64,000 nucleotides of DNA from Pseudomonadales bacterium (GTDB lineage Bacteria > Pseudomonadota > Gammaproteobacteria > Pseudomonadales > Ketobacteraceae): NCBI GenBank assembly GCA_002708905.1, contig PAPM01000025.1, positions 124,001-188,000 on the forward strand, written 5' to 3'. A program made the position numbers and the translations under genes. Position 1 is the stretch's first letter. Each line of letters begins with the position of its first letter. This document shows, in pieces, positions 26,935 through 36,470 of the stretch. The notes below the pieces were generated by a model. It saw nothing but the letters and a program-made list of their open reading frames with translations, was not told the origin of the DNA and searched no databases.

Positions 26935-28737
26935 TCAGGCTGCCGGTGGCGTCGGGGCCGATTTTTCCTCTTCGGTTTCCTGCACGATGCTGGGTAAGAC
27001 AAAGGGTTGTACAGCCTGTATCAGGGTGGCATCGCCCAGTTTACCGCTAATCACCTGCAACACATCCTCAGAAATTTTGCGATTGGGATCCAGATACACA
27101 AATGCCGTATCCCCCTCCTCCTGGAAGGAGCGTTCCCGCGGCTGCTGCACCAATTGCAGTAAGCGCCCGCGCAACAGCGGATCTTCCAGACTGTTGATGT
27201 ACTCCAGGGCAAACAGGGTAATCAACATGGGCGATCCCAGGTCGGATGTAAAGCCATCCAGCAGACTGGACTCGCCGCCACTGAATTGGCCTTCGTCACC
27301 ATAGTAATGCCGCAGCAGGTTATAACTGTTGTGCAGCCGTTTCAGTTGCCGTGGATTGGTGAAACCAAAATGTTGCACCCAACGTTTGAACAGCTTTTTT
27401 TGCTGGTGACTGAGGCCCATGTGGGCTTGTGACTTCTCGCCTGTTCCCGCAGATGGGTTCACCGGGGCTGGTGGTACGGCAGTCGCTGCATCCCGTTCCC
27501 CAGGAACCGTCTCCTGCCAGATGGACTCCAGGTAGCCATTAATGGATTTGGCATCCGCCGGCGTCAGGGTAATCGGAGTATGAATAACCTTGGCCAGATA
27601 ATCCCGGGCGATGGCCTGGGGATTACTGAGTTCATGATGCTGGGCGAGTTCCTCGTAATGCAACGCCAAAGCCGCCAGCGCGATGCGCTGGTCCACCGCA
27701 ATAATCACGGTGACCTGGGGGATATCCAACACCAGGCGCACCGCCTCGAACGCCTTCACTATACCTTGCTGTCCACAACGATCCAGGTCATCTACCAGGA
27801 ACAACATGCGTTTTTTCGGCCCGAACCAGGGGTTCAACCGCACCTTGCACAGGGTACGTATGTGATTGCGCATCACCGGAATGGAGCCCAGATGCTCACC
27901 ATAATTAGGTAATTTCAAATAGGTCATCCACTCTTTGGCCAAAGGCATCGCAAGCAGGGATTTAAACTGGCGAAACAACATCACCACCAACACAAAGGCA
28001 CTGCCGCCCACCACCATTTGGGCGCCGGCACCCGCCGCCATGGTACTGCTGGCCATGGTTTCCAGATCCTGCCAGCTGATGTTCGTCACCGCCAATAGCA
28101 ACAGCACTGCCAACATCAGCAGTTTGGTACCGTGCAGTGCGGCGGCAAAACGAAACATCAGGGGAACTCTCACCCCGAGCCACCACAGTAAAGACTTCGG
28201 TGCGAACGTGGATTCTCCGTCCGGCGCGTGGGGAAAACTGGATAGCGCCTGCAACATTTCCTGGGCCATGCCCGCCTGCAGGTTGTCCGTGTGCTCATAT
28301 TCCCAGGCATTGAAGGTACCGAACAGAAAGGGTTGCTGATCGCGGCGATTCCAGAGGGATTTTTTCAGCAGATGCACCGTCGTGGATTTACCAACACCCC
28401 AATCCCCCAGCAAGCCGATGGTCTGGTGATGATCGTTTTCCCCGGTCAGGATGGTGGCAAGCGCGTCCACCAGCCGAGTTCGGTTCAAGCGATCCTGATC
28501 ACTGATGCGTTCGGCACTCTGACGACGGGAAGGTAAATAGTTGGCTTCCCTGCTCTGGGAAGCTGTTACTGAATCAGCAACTGTCTCTGACACAGTTTCT
28601 GATGTTGCTCCCTGAGCCTCGACCTCAGAGGTATCTGTTTTTGCAGCAAGTGATGATTGGGCGGTCGGGTCAACCTTTTCCGGGGAGCGTTCTGCTCGGG
28701 TTTTAAATTGTCTCGGGTCTTCCGGTTGAGCACTCAC
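26935..28737 (-). CDS. KAP-family P-loop NTPase with membrane insertion
   Basis: A roughly 600-aa protein with a disordered Ser/Glu-rich N-terminus (about 1-70), Walker A GDWGVGKST (about 111-119) and Walker B MLFLVDDLDRCG (about 311-322). Two hydrophobic segments between them (about 195-220 and 240-260) form the inserted transmembrane pair typical of KAP NTPases. A GTG at 28737 with AGGA 8 nt upstream is preferred as start; another GTG six codons upstream is possible. KAP proteins are sporadically distributed and some are linked to phage defence. Here the gene interrupts the usual priA-argS adjacency. It is convergent with priA, with 3 bp between stops. Confidence 0.85.
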   Translation of the reverse strand: MSAQPEDPRQFKTRAERSPEKVDPTAQSSLAAKTDTSEVEAQGATSETVSETVADSVTASQSREANYLPSRRQSAERISDQDRLNRTRLVDALATILTGENDHHQTIGLLGDWGVGKSTTVHLLKKSLWNRRDQQPFLFGTFNAWEYEHTDNLQAGMAQEMLQALSSFPHAPDGESTFAPKSLLWWLGVRVPLMFRFAAALHGTKLLMLAVLLLLAVTNISWQDLETMASSTMAAGAGAQMVVGGSAFVLVVMLFRQFKSLLAMPLAKEWMTYLKLPNYGEHLGSIPVMRNHIRTLCKVRLNPWFGPKKRMLFLVDDLDRCGQQGIVKAFEAVRLVLDIPQVTVIIAVDQRIALAALALHYEELAQHHELSNPQAIARDYLAKVIHTPITLTPADAKSINGYLESIWQETVPGERDAATAVPPAPVNPSAGTGEKSQAHMGLSHQQKKLFKRWVQHFGFTNPRQLKRLHNSYNLLRHYYGDEGQFSGGESSLLDGFTSDLGSPMLITLFALEYINSLEDPLLRGRLLQLVQQPRERSFQEEGDTAFVYLDPNRKISEDVLQVISGKLGDATLIQAVQPFVLPSIVQETEEEKSAPTPPAA

Positions 28738-28813
28738 GCAGACGATCCTGTGCACTGGGGTTTATATACTAACCCTAACCCAGTTATACCCGATTGCCCA
28801 CTAACCGCCGCCC

Positions 28814-28846
28814 AAAAAAAACCCGCAGGCGGATGCTCTACGGGTT
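28814..28846 (-). terminator. Intrinsic terminator downstream of the tandem GGDEF genes
   Basis: On the minus strand AACCCG and CGGGTT form a stem around a 15-nt loop, followed by a run of eight T. It would end leftward transcripts from the two diguanylate cyclase genes before the KAP gene. Confidence 0.7.
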
Positions 28847-28867
28847 ACTTAACGCTTGAAGGTAAAA

Positions 28868-29010
28868 CGGTCCACTGTCAACAGGGTAGTAAACAGTTTC
28901 CCATTGACGAAACAGCAGCAACATCAGTGCCACTTACACAACCTCTTTTAATTTCAGTCACTTAAAAAGCTTTCGACAGCAGGTGAAATTCGTTCCTGTA
29001 AAGTGGACCG
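28868..29010. repeat. Inverted-repeat-bounded 143-bp segment (possible MITE or IS remnant)
   Basis: The left end reads CGGTCCACTGTCAACAGG and the right end, on the other strand, CGGTCCACTTTACAGG: nine identical outer bases and a shared ACAGG after a small gap. No open frame lies inside. It sits between the terminator and the stop codon of a GGDEF gene. The arms could be a decayed transposable-element end pair; no target duplication was recognised. Confidence 0.35.
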
Positions 29011-29015
29011 ACACC

Positions 29016-30182
29016 CTAAATGCATTCAAGGCTGCCGCGCTGATGAGCCAAACCCGCCACCAGCTGATCCCGACCGCGCTCCTTGGCTCGATACAGATTG
29101 TCATCGGCCACCTTTAGCGCCAACTCGCCGTCACCGTCATTAACCTGCGCCACTCCGATGCTCATGGTCACCTGGAAACTGGCATCACCTTCCCCGAAAA
29201 TATGATGGCTAAGGTATTTACGAATTTTCTCACCCACCTTCTGGCCTTGGGACAAGCGGGTGTTGGGAAGCAACACTACGAATTCCTCGCCCCCAAAGCG
29301 GGCCACCACATCCCCTGCAGATCGGGTGCACTGCTTCAAAATGCGGCCGATCGCCTCTAATACTTCATCTCCGGCAGGATGTCCCCAGGTATCATTCACC
29401 TGTTTAAAATGATCCACATCGCACATCAAGACGCACATGGGCTGTTGGCGACGACTGTGGCGACGACTTTCCATGTCCAGCTGCGCCATAAAGTGGGACC
29501 GATTGGAAACACCGGTCAGGGAATCTGTCACCACCAGCAATTCCAGCTCCTCTTTTTCACGATTCATGAAATAGCCCACCACCAAAAACATGGCCAGCAT
29601 CGGCAGAGCGATGATGACGTAAATGAGCCGCAACCAGAACGACCACCAGGCATTCAATCCTTCGCCGAGGAAAATGGGTTCGTTCAACATGGGTGCGTAA
29701 CGCAGGGACTCTGTCCAGAAGCCAATTTCATAACAGAGAAAAACCAGTCCCAGCACTACCGAGATGGGCTTAAAGACGTCCGGCTTGAACAAGGCTCGCA
29801 CCAACAAGACCAGACCAAGACACAAGAGCATCAGCGGAGAGTCCTTGTATCCATAGGCCACGCTGATGGAAGCGACTACCAGAAAGGTGGTGGTGACCGT
29901 CACCAGACTGAGCCAGGGGTGATCCTCATCGGAACTGCGGCGTGACCAGCAGAACAACGCCACGCTGGCCAAAACGAAGCTACTGAGCGCAACGATGATC
30001 TGGACAAAGGGCACCACTTCCCAATTGTAAATACCCTGATATTCCTGATTCAGCATCGCCACTATAGGCATCAACAAAAAAATCAGGTAAATGGGAAAAG
30101 GCAACAGCGATATTACCAGACAGGCAGTAATATCCCGCTGCTGGCGAAACCAACGCTCAAGCCAGAGTAACCACACTTGCAC
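29016..30182 (-). CDS. Integral membrane diguanylate cyclase (GGDEF)
   Basis: A 388-aa protein with about six membrane helices in the first 220 residues and a C-terminal GGDEF domain with the active GGEEF loop (ARFGGEEFVVLLP). The RxxD inhibitory site is not in its canonical place (the residues there are SAGD). A GTG start at 30182 is chosen because AGGAGG lies 9 nt upstream; an ATG at 30257 lacks a visible SD. The gene overlaps the end of the upstream cyclase gene by 26 bp, so the two are probably translated together. Confidence 0.87.
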   Translation of the reverse strand: MQVWLLWLERWFRQQRDITACLVISLLPFPIYLIFLLMPIVAMLNQEYQGIYNWEVVPFVQIIVALSSFVLASVALFCWSRRSSDEDHPWLSLVTVTTTFLVVASISVAYGYKDSPLMLLCLGLVLLVRALFKPDVFKPISVVLGLVFLCYEIGFWTESLRYAPMLNEPIFLGEGLNAWWSFWLRLIYVIIALPMLAMFLVVGYFMNREKEELELLVVTDSLTGVSNRSHFMAQLDMESRRHSRRQQPMCVLMCDVDHFKQVNDTWGHPAGDEVLEAIGRILKQCTRSAGDVVARFGGEEFVVLLPNTRLSQGQKVGEKIRKYLSHHIFGEGDASFQVTMSIGVAQVNDGDGELALKVADDNLYRAKERGRDQLVAGLAHQRGSLECI

Positions 30183-31326
30183 GGGGCAGCACCTCCTCTT
30201 CAATGGACGACACAATGGTGTCCCGCCCCTGCGCTTTCGCCTTGTAAAGGTTGGCATCGGCGTAGTGCATTAGGCTCTCCGCCAACAGGTCGCGGCTCTC
30301 AACTACCCCCATACTCAGGGTGACGGTAAAGCTTTTACCGGAACAAAAAAACGGCAGGGTTTGCAGACTCCGCTCCACCCGCCGACAGACTCTGAGCGCG
30401 CCGTCCAGATCCGTTTCCGGCATCAAAATGGCAAACTCCTCTCCCCCAACCCGGGCGGGCAGATCCGCCGGGACGCGCATATGACGTGTCAACACTTCAG
30501 CGATACCCCGCAATACGGCATCCCCGGTCAGGTGGCCATAGGTATCGTTGATACGTTTAAAATGATCAGCGTCTATCATAACCAGACACAATGGCTGGCC
30601 GGTTCGACGCTGGCGTTCACACTCTTCTTCCACCCGCTGGAAAAAATAACGACGGTTGGCCAACCCGCTGAGCGGATCAAGTTTGGACAACGCGGAAAGA
30701 CGGGTACGGTGATAATCGTACTGATCAAACATGACCCAGGCGATAAGGACATAGGCAATCACGCTGACGTACAAGATGCCGGAACGCAACACTTCAGCCA
30801 TCACATGATGCTTGCCATCCACAAATGCCGCCGCACTGTAGCCCGGGGCATAATCCAGCAAGCCGGTATAGATGGCGAGATCGTTGATGGCGTAAAAGGT
30901 CAGGCCCACTGCGGCGCCAATCATTACTGAGCGCATATCGAGAATCAGAATGCCAATGGGAATAATGCCGACGATCACCAGGTTCGTGGGATAGGTGAGA
31001 TTCCCGCCGAGGAAAGCCTCGCAGGCATGCCCGATCCCGGCACAGGTTGCCACCAGAATGGTCAGTTTCGGCAGCGGCGTGTTGTTCTTGCGTTGCTTCC
31101 ATAACCGAATCACCGTCACCAGAAACACCAACAACACTCCGCCCAGCACGAAATTCGCCCCGATGATGTATTTGGGCACCAGCAGTTGTCGCCATTCCTC
31201 CACATACAATCCGGCGCTTTGTGCCGCCATAAAAGCAAGCAAAAACGGACTGTCCAGGAACACGACCAGAATCAGGCGCTGAGCCGGGGTGGCATGGGTG
31301 AGGAAATTGCGGATTCGCTGCAACAT
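30157..31326 (-). CDS. Integral membrane diguanylate cyclase (GGDEF), first of a tandem pair
   Basis: A 389-aa protein with five to six membrane helices (to about residue 205) and a GGDEF domain with the loop GGEEF (ARVGGEEFAILMP). The I-site position reads VPAD, so product inhibition may be missing. It shares the plan of the downstream cyclase, and the pair may be an old tandem duplication with diverged membrane sensors. Divergent from argS, with 281 bp of intergenic DNA in which I see no clear element. Confidence 0.9.
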   Translation of the reverse strand: MLQRIRNFLTHATPAQRLILVVFLDSPFLLAFMAAQSAGLYVEEWRQLLVPKYIIGANFVLGGVLLVFLVTVIRLWKQRKNNTPLPKLTILVATCAGIGHACEAFLGGNLTYPTNLVIVGIIPIGILILDMRSVMIGAAVGLTFYAINDLAIYTGLLDYAPGYSAAAFVDGKHHVMAEVLRSGILYVSVIAYVLIAWVMFDQYDYHRTRLSALSKLDPLSGLANRRYFFQRVEEECERQRRTGQPLCLVMIDADHFKRINDTYGHLTGDAVLRGIAEVLTRHMRVPADLPARVGGEEFAILMPETDLDGALRVCRRVERSLQTLPFFCSGKSFTVTLSMGVVESRDLLAESLMHYADANLYKAKAQGRDTIVSSIEEEVLPRASVVTLA

Positions 31327-31607
31327 TAGGTGTCCGGGTTATTCTAGTTTTTTGGGGACAAGCGTCTCATTTTGCATACTGCCGGTACGGTAGCCAGAGC
31401 AGACAACGTCATAAAACGATTCGTTACGCAGCGCTACCTTAGACACACAATCTGTAATTAACTTAACCAGTTAGCCCGAATTTCGCTCCACCACGCAGGT
31501 CCATGGGTTTTGCCCGGGCTTCTGGCTTTCGCAGCGGCAAACCGCCATAATACGCGGCTATTTTCCTGAAACCGCCAACATTCATCTATCGAGCGAAGCA
31601 CAGTTCC

Positions 31608-33380
31608 ATGACAGTTCCCACGAAAGAAGCGCTACAAGCCCTGCTGGAAATCACCTTTGACAACCTGATTGCGCAAGGAATTATCCCGGGGGACGCGCCA
31701 CGGCGGATTCAGGTGGACCGCACCAAGGACAAAACTCATGGTGATTTTGCCACGAACCTGGCCATGATTCTGGCCAAACCGGCGGGTAAGAAGCCCCGTG
31801 ACCTGGCACAGCTGATCGTGGACCACCTGCCGGAAAATGACTCCATTACCCAGGTGGACATCGCCGGTCCCGGCTTTATCAACTTTTTCATGAACGATGC
31901 CGCCCGCTTTGCGGTGGTGGAGCAGGTACTCACTGACACGGAAGCCTTCTGCTCCCCCAATGTGGGTCAGGGGGAAAAGGTATTACTGGAGTATGTCTCG
32001 GCCAACCCCACCGGCCCCATGCATGTGGGTCACGGCCGCGGCGCGGCCTATGGCTCAGCCCTGGCCAATCTGCTGCAAGCCACCGGCTATGAAGTGCATC
32101 GGGAATATTACATCAACGACGCCGGACGTCAGGCGGACGTGTTGGCGGTATCGGTGTACCTGCGCTACCTGGAAGCCTGTGGCGAAACCGTGGCAATTCC
32201 CTCCCGCGCCTATCCGGGCGATTACGTGAAAGAATGCGGCACCAATCTGTTCAACGAGGTGGATAAGCAGTATTTCTACCCTTATGCGACGGTAATCGCC
32301 GGCTTGCCGGAAGATCCGGAAGGTGAAGGGGACGACATCAAGATGGCCAAAGAAAGACATCTCGATGCCCTGATCGACAAAGTGCGTAATTTGCTGGGGG
32401 ATGGCTATCGCTCGGTTCAGGATTTCGGTCTCAACGCTCAATTGGATGCAATCCGCACCACCCTGAAAGCCTTCAATGTGGAATTCGACCAGTGGTTTTC
32501 CGAGCGCACTCTGGAACAGACCGGTGCCATCGAAAAAGCCATTAATCGCCTGCGGGAACGGGGTCATGTCTATGAGCAAGACGGTGCCATCTGGTTGCGC
32601 ACCTCAGAACTTGGGGATGAAAAAGACCGCGTGCTGATCCGGGACAACGGCCTGCATACCTATTTTGCTGCCGATGTGGCCTACCATCTGGACAAGCTTG
32701 ACCGCGGTTTTGAGAACCTGATCGATGTCTGGGGCGCAGATCACCATGGCTATATCGCCCGGGTCAAAGCCGCCATTGAAGCCCTCACCGGCAAAGGCGA
32801 CCTGTTCCATGTGGCCCTGATCCAGTTCGTGACCCTGTCCTCCGGCCGCATGGGCAAACGCTCCGGCAACTTTGTCACCCTGTCGCAACTGATCGACGAA
32901 GCCGGCAATGATGCCACCCGCTTCTTCTACCTGACCCGGTCGCCGGAACAGCACCTGGAATTCGACATCGACCTGGCCCGTTCCCAAACCTCCGACAACC
33001 CGGTGTTCTATCTGCAATACGCCCACGCCCGGGTATGCAGCATGATGCGGGAACTGGAAGAGCGCAACTTGAGCTATGATCAATCCAAAGGCCTGGCGGC
33101 CCTGGCGGAATTGCCGGAATCCAATATCGAGGATCTGGCCAAACGTCTGGCAGCCTGGCCGGAAGCCGTAGCCATTGCTTCCCGCAACCGGGCGCCCCAT
33201 CAACTGACCTATGCCCTGCGTGACCTGGCCCAGGATTTCCACACCTGGTACAACAGCAACAAGGTTCTGGTGGACGACGACACCCTGCGTAACGGGCGAA
33301 TGGCCATGGCCATTGCGGTGAAAAACGTGATTGCCAACGGCCTGGGTCTGCTGGGTGTGAGCGCACCGGAAAAAATGTAA
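31608..33380 (+). CDS. argS: Arginyl-tRNA synthetase
   Basis: A 590-aa class I synthetase. The HIGH-type motif is HVGH in SANPTGPMHVGHGRG, and the KMSKS-type loop is GRMGKRSGN. The N-terminal Add-1 domain and C-terminal anticodon-binding helices fit the family. It charges tRNA-Arg. It is followed 43 bp later by the SPOR gene, as in Pseudomonas. Confidence 0.97.
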   Translation: MTVPTKEALQALLEITFDNLIAQGIIPGDAPRRIQVDRTKDKTHGDFATNLAMILAKPAGKKPRDLAQLIVDHLPENDSITQVDIAGPGFINFFMNDAARFAVVEQVLTDTEAFCSPNVGQGEKVLLEYVSANPTGPMHVGHGRGAAYGSALANLLQATGYEVHREYYINDAGRQADVLAVSVYLRYLEACGETVAIPSRAYPGDYVKECGTNLFNEVDKQYFYPYATVIAGLPEDPEGEGDDIKMAKERHLDALIDKVRNLLGDGYRSVQDFGLNAQLDAIRTTLKAFNVEFDQWFSERTLEQTGAIEKAINRLRERGHVYEQDGAIWLRTSELGDEKDRVLIRDNGLHTYFAADVAYHLDKLDRGFENLIDVWGADHHGYIARVKAAIEALTGKGDLFHVALIQFVTLSSGRMGKRSGNFVTLSQLIDEAGNDATRFFYLTRSPEQHLEFDIDLARSQTSDNPVFYLQYAHARVCSMMRELEERNLSYDQSKGLAALAELPESNIEDLAKRLAAWPEAVAIASRNRAPHQLTYALRDLAQDFHTWYNSNKVLVDDDTLRNGRMAMAIAVKNVIANGLGLLGVSAPEKM

Positions 33381-33423
33381 TCCATTTTAAGAAAAACAAG
33401 TTACTCAAGGGGGGAATGAACCG

Positions 33424-33933
33424 TTGGCAAAATCCGACTCGACATTACCGGCCTGGGTCTGGCTGTTTACCGGTGTGGTAACCGGTCTGTTCCTGGCCTT
33501 TTTGTATTATCTGGCAGGGATCAAACCCACTGATAGACAAATGAAGGATATCGAGGTCAGCGCTCCTGGCTTATCCGGTAAAGAAAGCCCGAAATTCGAT
33601 TTCTATACCCTGTTACCGGACCGCGAGGTGGTCGCCCCCACCCCGGAAACACCCAAACCCGGGAAAACTCCAGCCACACTCACCCCCAGCGCCAATGAGC
33701 AGTATGTGATCCAGACCGGCTCTTTCCGCTCGGCCCAAGAGGCTGACCATCGCCGCGCAGAACTGATCCTGATGGGGCTGGACGTGAAGATTCAGAAGGT
33801 GGAACTGGGCGCCGGAGAGGCCTGGCACCGGGTCCAGGTAGGCCCTTTCCAGTCCCCCGCCGATCTTGAGACGGCCAAGTCCACCCTGGCAGAAAACAAC
33901 ATCGAACACATTGTACTGCGCTTGAAAAAGTAA
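33424..33933 (+). CDS. SPOR-domain membrane protein (FtsN-like)
   Basis: A 169-aa protein with a short cytoplasmic N-terminus, one membrane helix (about 9-30), a proline-rich linker and a C-terminal SPOR domain (about 95-168; YVIQTGSFRSAQEADHRRAEL). SPOR domains bind denuded septal peptidoglycan, so a cell-division role is likely. The start is TTG at 33424, supported by AAGGGGGG 9 nt upstream. Same-strand position between argS and hslV is conserved in pseudomonads. Confidence 0.88.
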   Translation: MAKSDSTLPAWVWLFTGVVTGLFLAFLYYLAGIKPTDRQMKDIEVSAPGLSGKESPKFDFYTLLPDREVVAPTPETPKPGKTPATLTPSANEQYVIQTGSFRSAQEADHRRAELILMGLDVKIQKVELGAGEAWHRVQVGPFQSPADLETAKSTLAENNIEHIVLRLKK

Positions 33934-33948
33934 AATCCGCCCCCATCT
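33921..33948 (+). promoter_or_regulatory. Sigma-32 (RpoH) heat-shock promoter for hslVU
   Basis: CTTGAAA (33921-33927) and CCCCATCT (33941-33948), with a 13-bp spacer, match the sigma-32 consensus (CTTGAAA, CCCCATnT) closely. The -35 overlaps the last codons of the SPOR gene, and hslV begins about 55 bp downstream of the -10. Confidence 0.85.
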
Positions 33949-34002
33949 TGCTGGTTTAATGCGCAAATTCAGCTGCGATCTGCAATTTAATAAGGAATCC
34001 CC

Positions 34003-34545
34003 GTGGAACAATATCGAGGTACCACCATCCTTTCCGCCCGTCGTAACGGCAAAGTGGTCATTGGCGGCGACGGCCAAGTCAGTCTGGGCAACACCGTGAT
34101 GAAAGGGAATGCCCGCAAAGTGCGTCGGCTGTACAACGACAAGGTGCTGGCCGGATTTGCCGGAGGCACTGCCGATGCGTTCACCCTGTTTGAGCGCTTT
34201 GAAGCCAAATTGGAGAAACACCAGGGCAACCTGACCCGAGCCGCCGTAGAATTGGCCAAAGACTGGCGCACCGACCGCGCTCTGCGTCGCCTGGAAGCGC
34301 TGCTGGCGGTGGCGGACAAGGACGCCTCCCTGATCATTACCGGCAACGGCGACGTGATCCAGCCGGAAGATGACCTGATTGCCATCGGCTCAGGAGGGCC
34401 TTTCGCCCAGTCCGCCGCCCGCGCCCTGCTGGAAAACACCGATTTGGAAGCCCGCGACATCGTGGAAAAAGGTCTGCGTATCGCCGGTGACATCTGCATT
34501 TATACCAATCACAATTTAACCATCGAAGAACTGGATTGCGCCTAA
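34003..34545 (+). CDS. hslV: ATP-dependent protease subunit HslV
   Basis: A 180-aa threonine peptidase, the proteolytic core of the HslVU (ClpQY) heat-shock protease. The GTG start gives a propeptide of six residues before the catalytic Thr (TTILSARR); AAGGAA lies upstream. The stop overlaps the hslU start (TAATG). A sigma-32 promoter lies just upstream. Confidence 0.97.
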   Translation: MEQYRGTTILSARRNGKVVIGGDGQVSLGNTVMKGNARKVRRLYNDKVLAGFAGGTADAFTLFERFEAKLEKHQGNLTRAAVELAKDWRTDRALRRLEALLAVADKDASLIITGNGDVIQPEDDLIAIGSGGPFAQSAARALLENTDLEARDIVEKGLRIAGDICIYTNHNLTIEELDCA

Positions 34546-35891
34546 TGTCCAATATGACACCCCGGGAAATCGTCGACGAACTGAACCGACACATCATCGG
34601 CCAACAGGAGGCCAAACGCGCTGTGGCAGTGGCCCTGCGCAACCGCTGGCGCCGCATGCAGCTGCCGGATGAACTGCGCAGCGAAATTTCCCCCAAGAAC
34701 ATTCTGATGATCGGCCCCACCGGCGTGGGTAAGACGGAAATCGCCCGTCGCCTGGCCAAATTGGCAAAGGCTCCGTTCCTTAAGGTGGAAGCCACCAAAT
34801 TTACGGAAGTAGGTTACGTAGGCCGCGATGTGGAATCCATCATTCGCGACCTGGTCGACGGCGCCGTCAAAATGCTGCGCGAAGAACAGGTGGCCCAGAA
34901 CCGAAGCAAGGCGGAAGACGCTGCTGAGGATCGAATTCTCGATGCATTAATTCCACCAGCCCGGGATCAATGGGGCAACAATGCCGAATCCAAAGACGAC
35001 GAATCCACCACCCGCCAGATGTTCCGCAAAAAACTGCGCGAGGGCCAACTGGATGACAAGGAAATCGAAATCGATGTGGCGGCCGCCTCTATGGGCGTGG
35101 AAATCATGGCGCCTCCCGGCATGGAGGAGATGACCAGCCAGCTACAGAACATGTTCTCCAACCTCAACACAGGCAAACAGAAAAAGCGCCGCATGAAAGT
35201 GGGCGAGGCCTATAAGCTGGTGCGGGATGAAGAAGCCGCCAAACTGGTGAACGAAGAAGAACTTAAGATTAAAGCAGTAGAAGCCGTTGAACAAAACGGC
35301 ATTGTGTTCCTGGATGAAATCGACAAGGTGGCCAAGCGCTCTGAAACCAGCGGCACTGATGTGTCTCGGGAAGGGGTGCAGCGGGACCTGTTACCGTTGA
35401 TTGAGGGCTGCACCGTCAGCACCAAGTACGGCATGGTGAAAACCGATCACATCCTGTTTATTGCCTCCGGCGCGTTCCATCTGGCGAAACCCTCTGATCT
35501 GGTACCTGAATTACAGGGCCGTCTGCCCATTCGCGTAGAGTTGCAGGCACTGACTGCGGATGATTTTGAACGCATACTCACCGAGCCCAATGCGTCACTG
35601 ACGGAACAGTACCGTGCTTTGATTGAAACGGAAGGCCTGAAACTGGAATTCCAACCGGATGCCATCCGCCGCTTGGCAGAAGTGGCCTGGCAGGTAAACG
35701 AACGCACGGAAAATATCGGCGCCCGTCGTTTGCACACGGTGATGGAGCGACTGCTGGAGGAGATTTCTTTCGATGCCGCCGACATGTCCATGAACAGCGA
35801 GCAAAACCCGTTTGTGATCACCCCGCAATACGTGGACGATCGCCTGGGGTCCCTGGCCGGTGACGAGGACCTGAGCCGTTACATTCTTTAA
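34545..35891 (+). CDS. hslU: HslU ATPase subunit of the HslVU protease
   Basis: A 448-aa AAA+ unfoldase that feeds substrates to HslV. Walker A is GPTGVGKTE, Walker B is IVFLDEID, and the C-terminal tail is LSRYIL, which docks into HslV. The start at 34545 overlaps the hslV stop by one base; an in-frame ATG at 34536 is less likely. The protein begins [13 protein letters not shown], as in other HslU. Confidence 0.98.
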   Translation: MSNMTPREIVDELNRHIIGQQEAKRAVAVALRNRWRRMQLPDELRSEISPKNILMIGPTGVGKTEIARRLAKLAKAPFLKVEATKFTEVGYVGRDVESIIRDLVDGAVKMLREEQVAQNRSKAEDAAEDRILDALIPPARDQWGNNAESKDDESTTRQMFRKKLREGQLDDKEIEIDVAAASMGVEIMAPPGMEEMTSQLQNMFSNLNTGKQKKRRMKVGEAYKLVRDEEAAKLVNEEELKIKAVEAVEQNGIVFLDEIDKVAKRSETSGTDVSREGVQRDLLPLIEGCTVSTKYGMVKTDHILFIASGAFHLAKPSDLVPELQGRLPIRVELQALTADDFERILTEPNASLTEQYRALIETEGLKLEFQPDAIRRLAEVAWQVNERTENIGARRLHTVMERLLEEISFDAADMSMNSEQNPFVITPQYVDDRLGSLAGDEDLSRYIL

Positions 35892-35930
35892 TGTGATTCT
35901 TTTATGTAACTATTTTATGCGGATATAAGC

Positions 35931-36314
35931 ATGACCACACCGATTTCAACGCCGACGGAAATCAAGTTACACACTGAATCCAAAGAAATGGAGCTGGTGT
36001 TCGACGGCGAACATTACCGCTTGAGCTATGAACTGCTGCGGGTGCTGTCACCGTCGGCGGAAGTACAAGGTCACGGCAAGCCGATTCTGCAAACCGGTAA
36101 GCGTTTTGTCGCCATTCGCAATCTGGAACCGGTGGGTAATTATGCGCTTAAAATCACTTTTGACGACGGTCATAATTCCGGCCTGTATTCGTGGCAATAC
36201 TTACACAAGCTGTGCCTTGAAAAAGACGTGCTGTGGAATGACTACCTGGAGCAGCTGCAGCAGGCTGGTGCGAAGCGAGAACCGTCCATGATCGGGACCT
36301 GGAAGGCGGATTGA
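35931..36314 (+). CDS. DUF971 family protein
   Basis: A 127-aa protein with the domain also found at the N-terminus of gamma-butyrobetaine hydroxylase (RLSYELLRVLSPSAEV... and SGLYSWQYL). Stand-alone members after hslU are conserved in Pseudomonas and are of unknown function; the domain may bind metal or Fe-S clusters. It marks the last gene of the conserved left backbone before the sterol cluster. Confidence 0.85.
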   Translation: MTTPISTPTEIKLHTESKEMELVFDGEHYRLSYELLRVLSPSAEVQGHGKPILQTGKRFVAIRNLEPVGNYALKITFDDGHNSGLYSWQYLHKLCLEKDVLWNDYLEQLQQAGAKREPSMIGTWKAD

Positions 36315-36348
36315 TTCTGTTTTATTTGGGTACTTCGATCACCGCGCA

Positions 36349-36444
36349 ATTGGGCTGAATGTTTGGAAATCGCTGCAAGCACATCCATGTGCGCTCGACA
36401 GCGGCCGTCCATGGCCGCTGACGTTTCCAAACATTCAGCCCAAT
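36349..36444. repeat. 96-bp branched inverted repeat at the left edge of the sterol cluster
   Basis: Perfect 21-bp outer arms lie at 36349-36369 (beginning ATTGGGCTGAATG) and 36424-36444. Between them are two smaller hairpins: GCACAT-CC-ATGTGC (36379-36392) and CAGCGGCC...GGCCGCTG (36399-36420). The element could form a cross-shaped or three-way-junction structure. It lies between convergent genes and lacks a clear T-run. It may end transcription, or be a REP-like element or an insertion footprint. Confidence 0.75.
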
Positions 36445-36470
36445 CACGCTCTTAACTGCCAACCCCAAAA

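Noticed and set aside
28769-28781. Telomere-like CTAACCCTAACCC
   Set aside because: Only two units, in a bacterial chromosome next to the KAP gene start; chance is enough.
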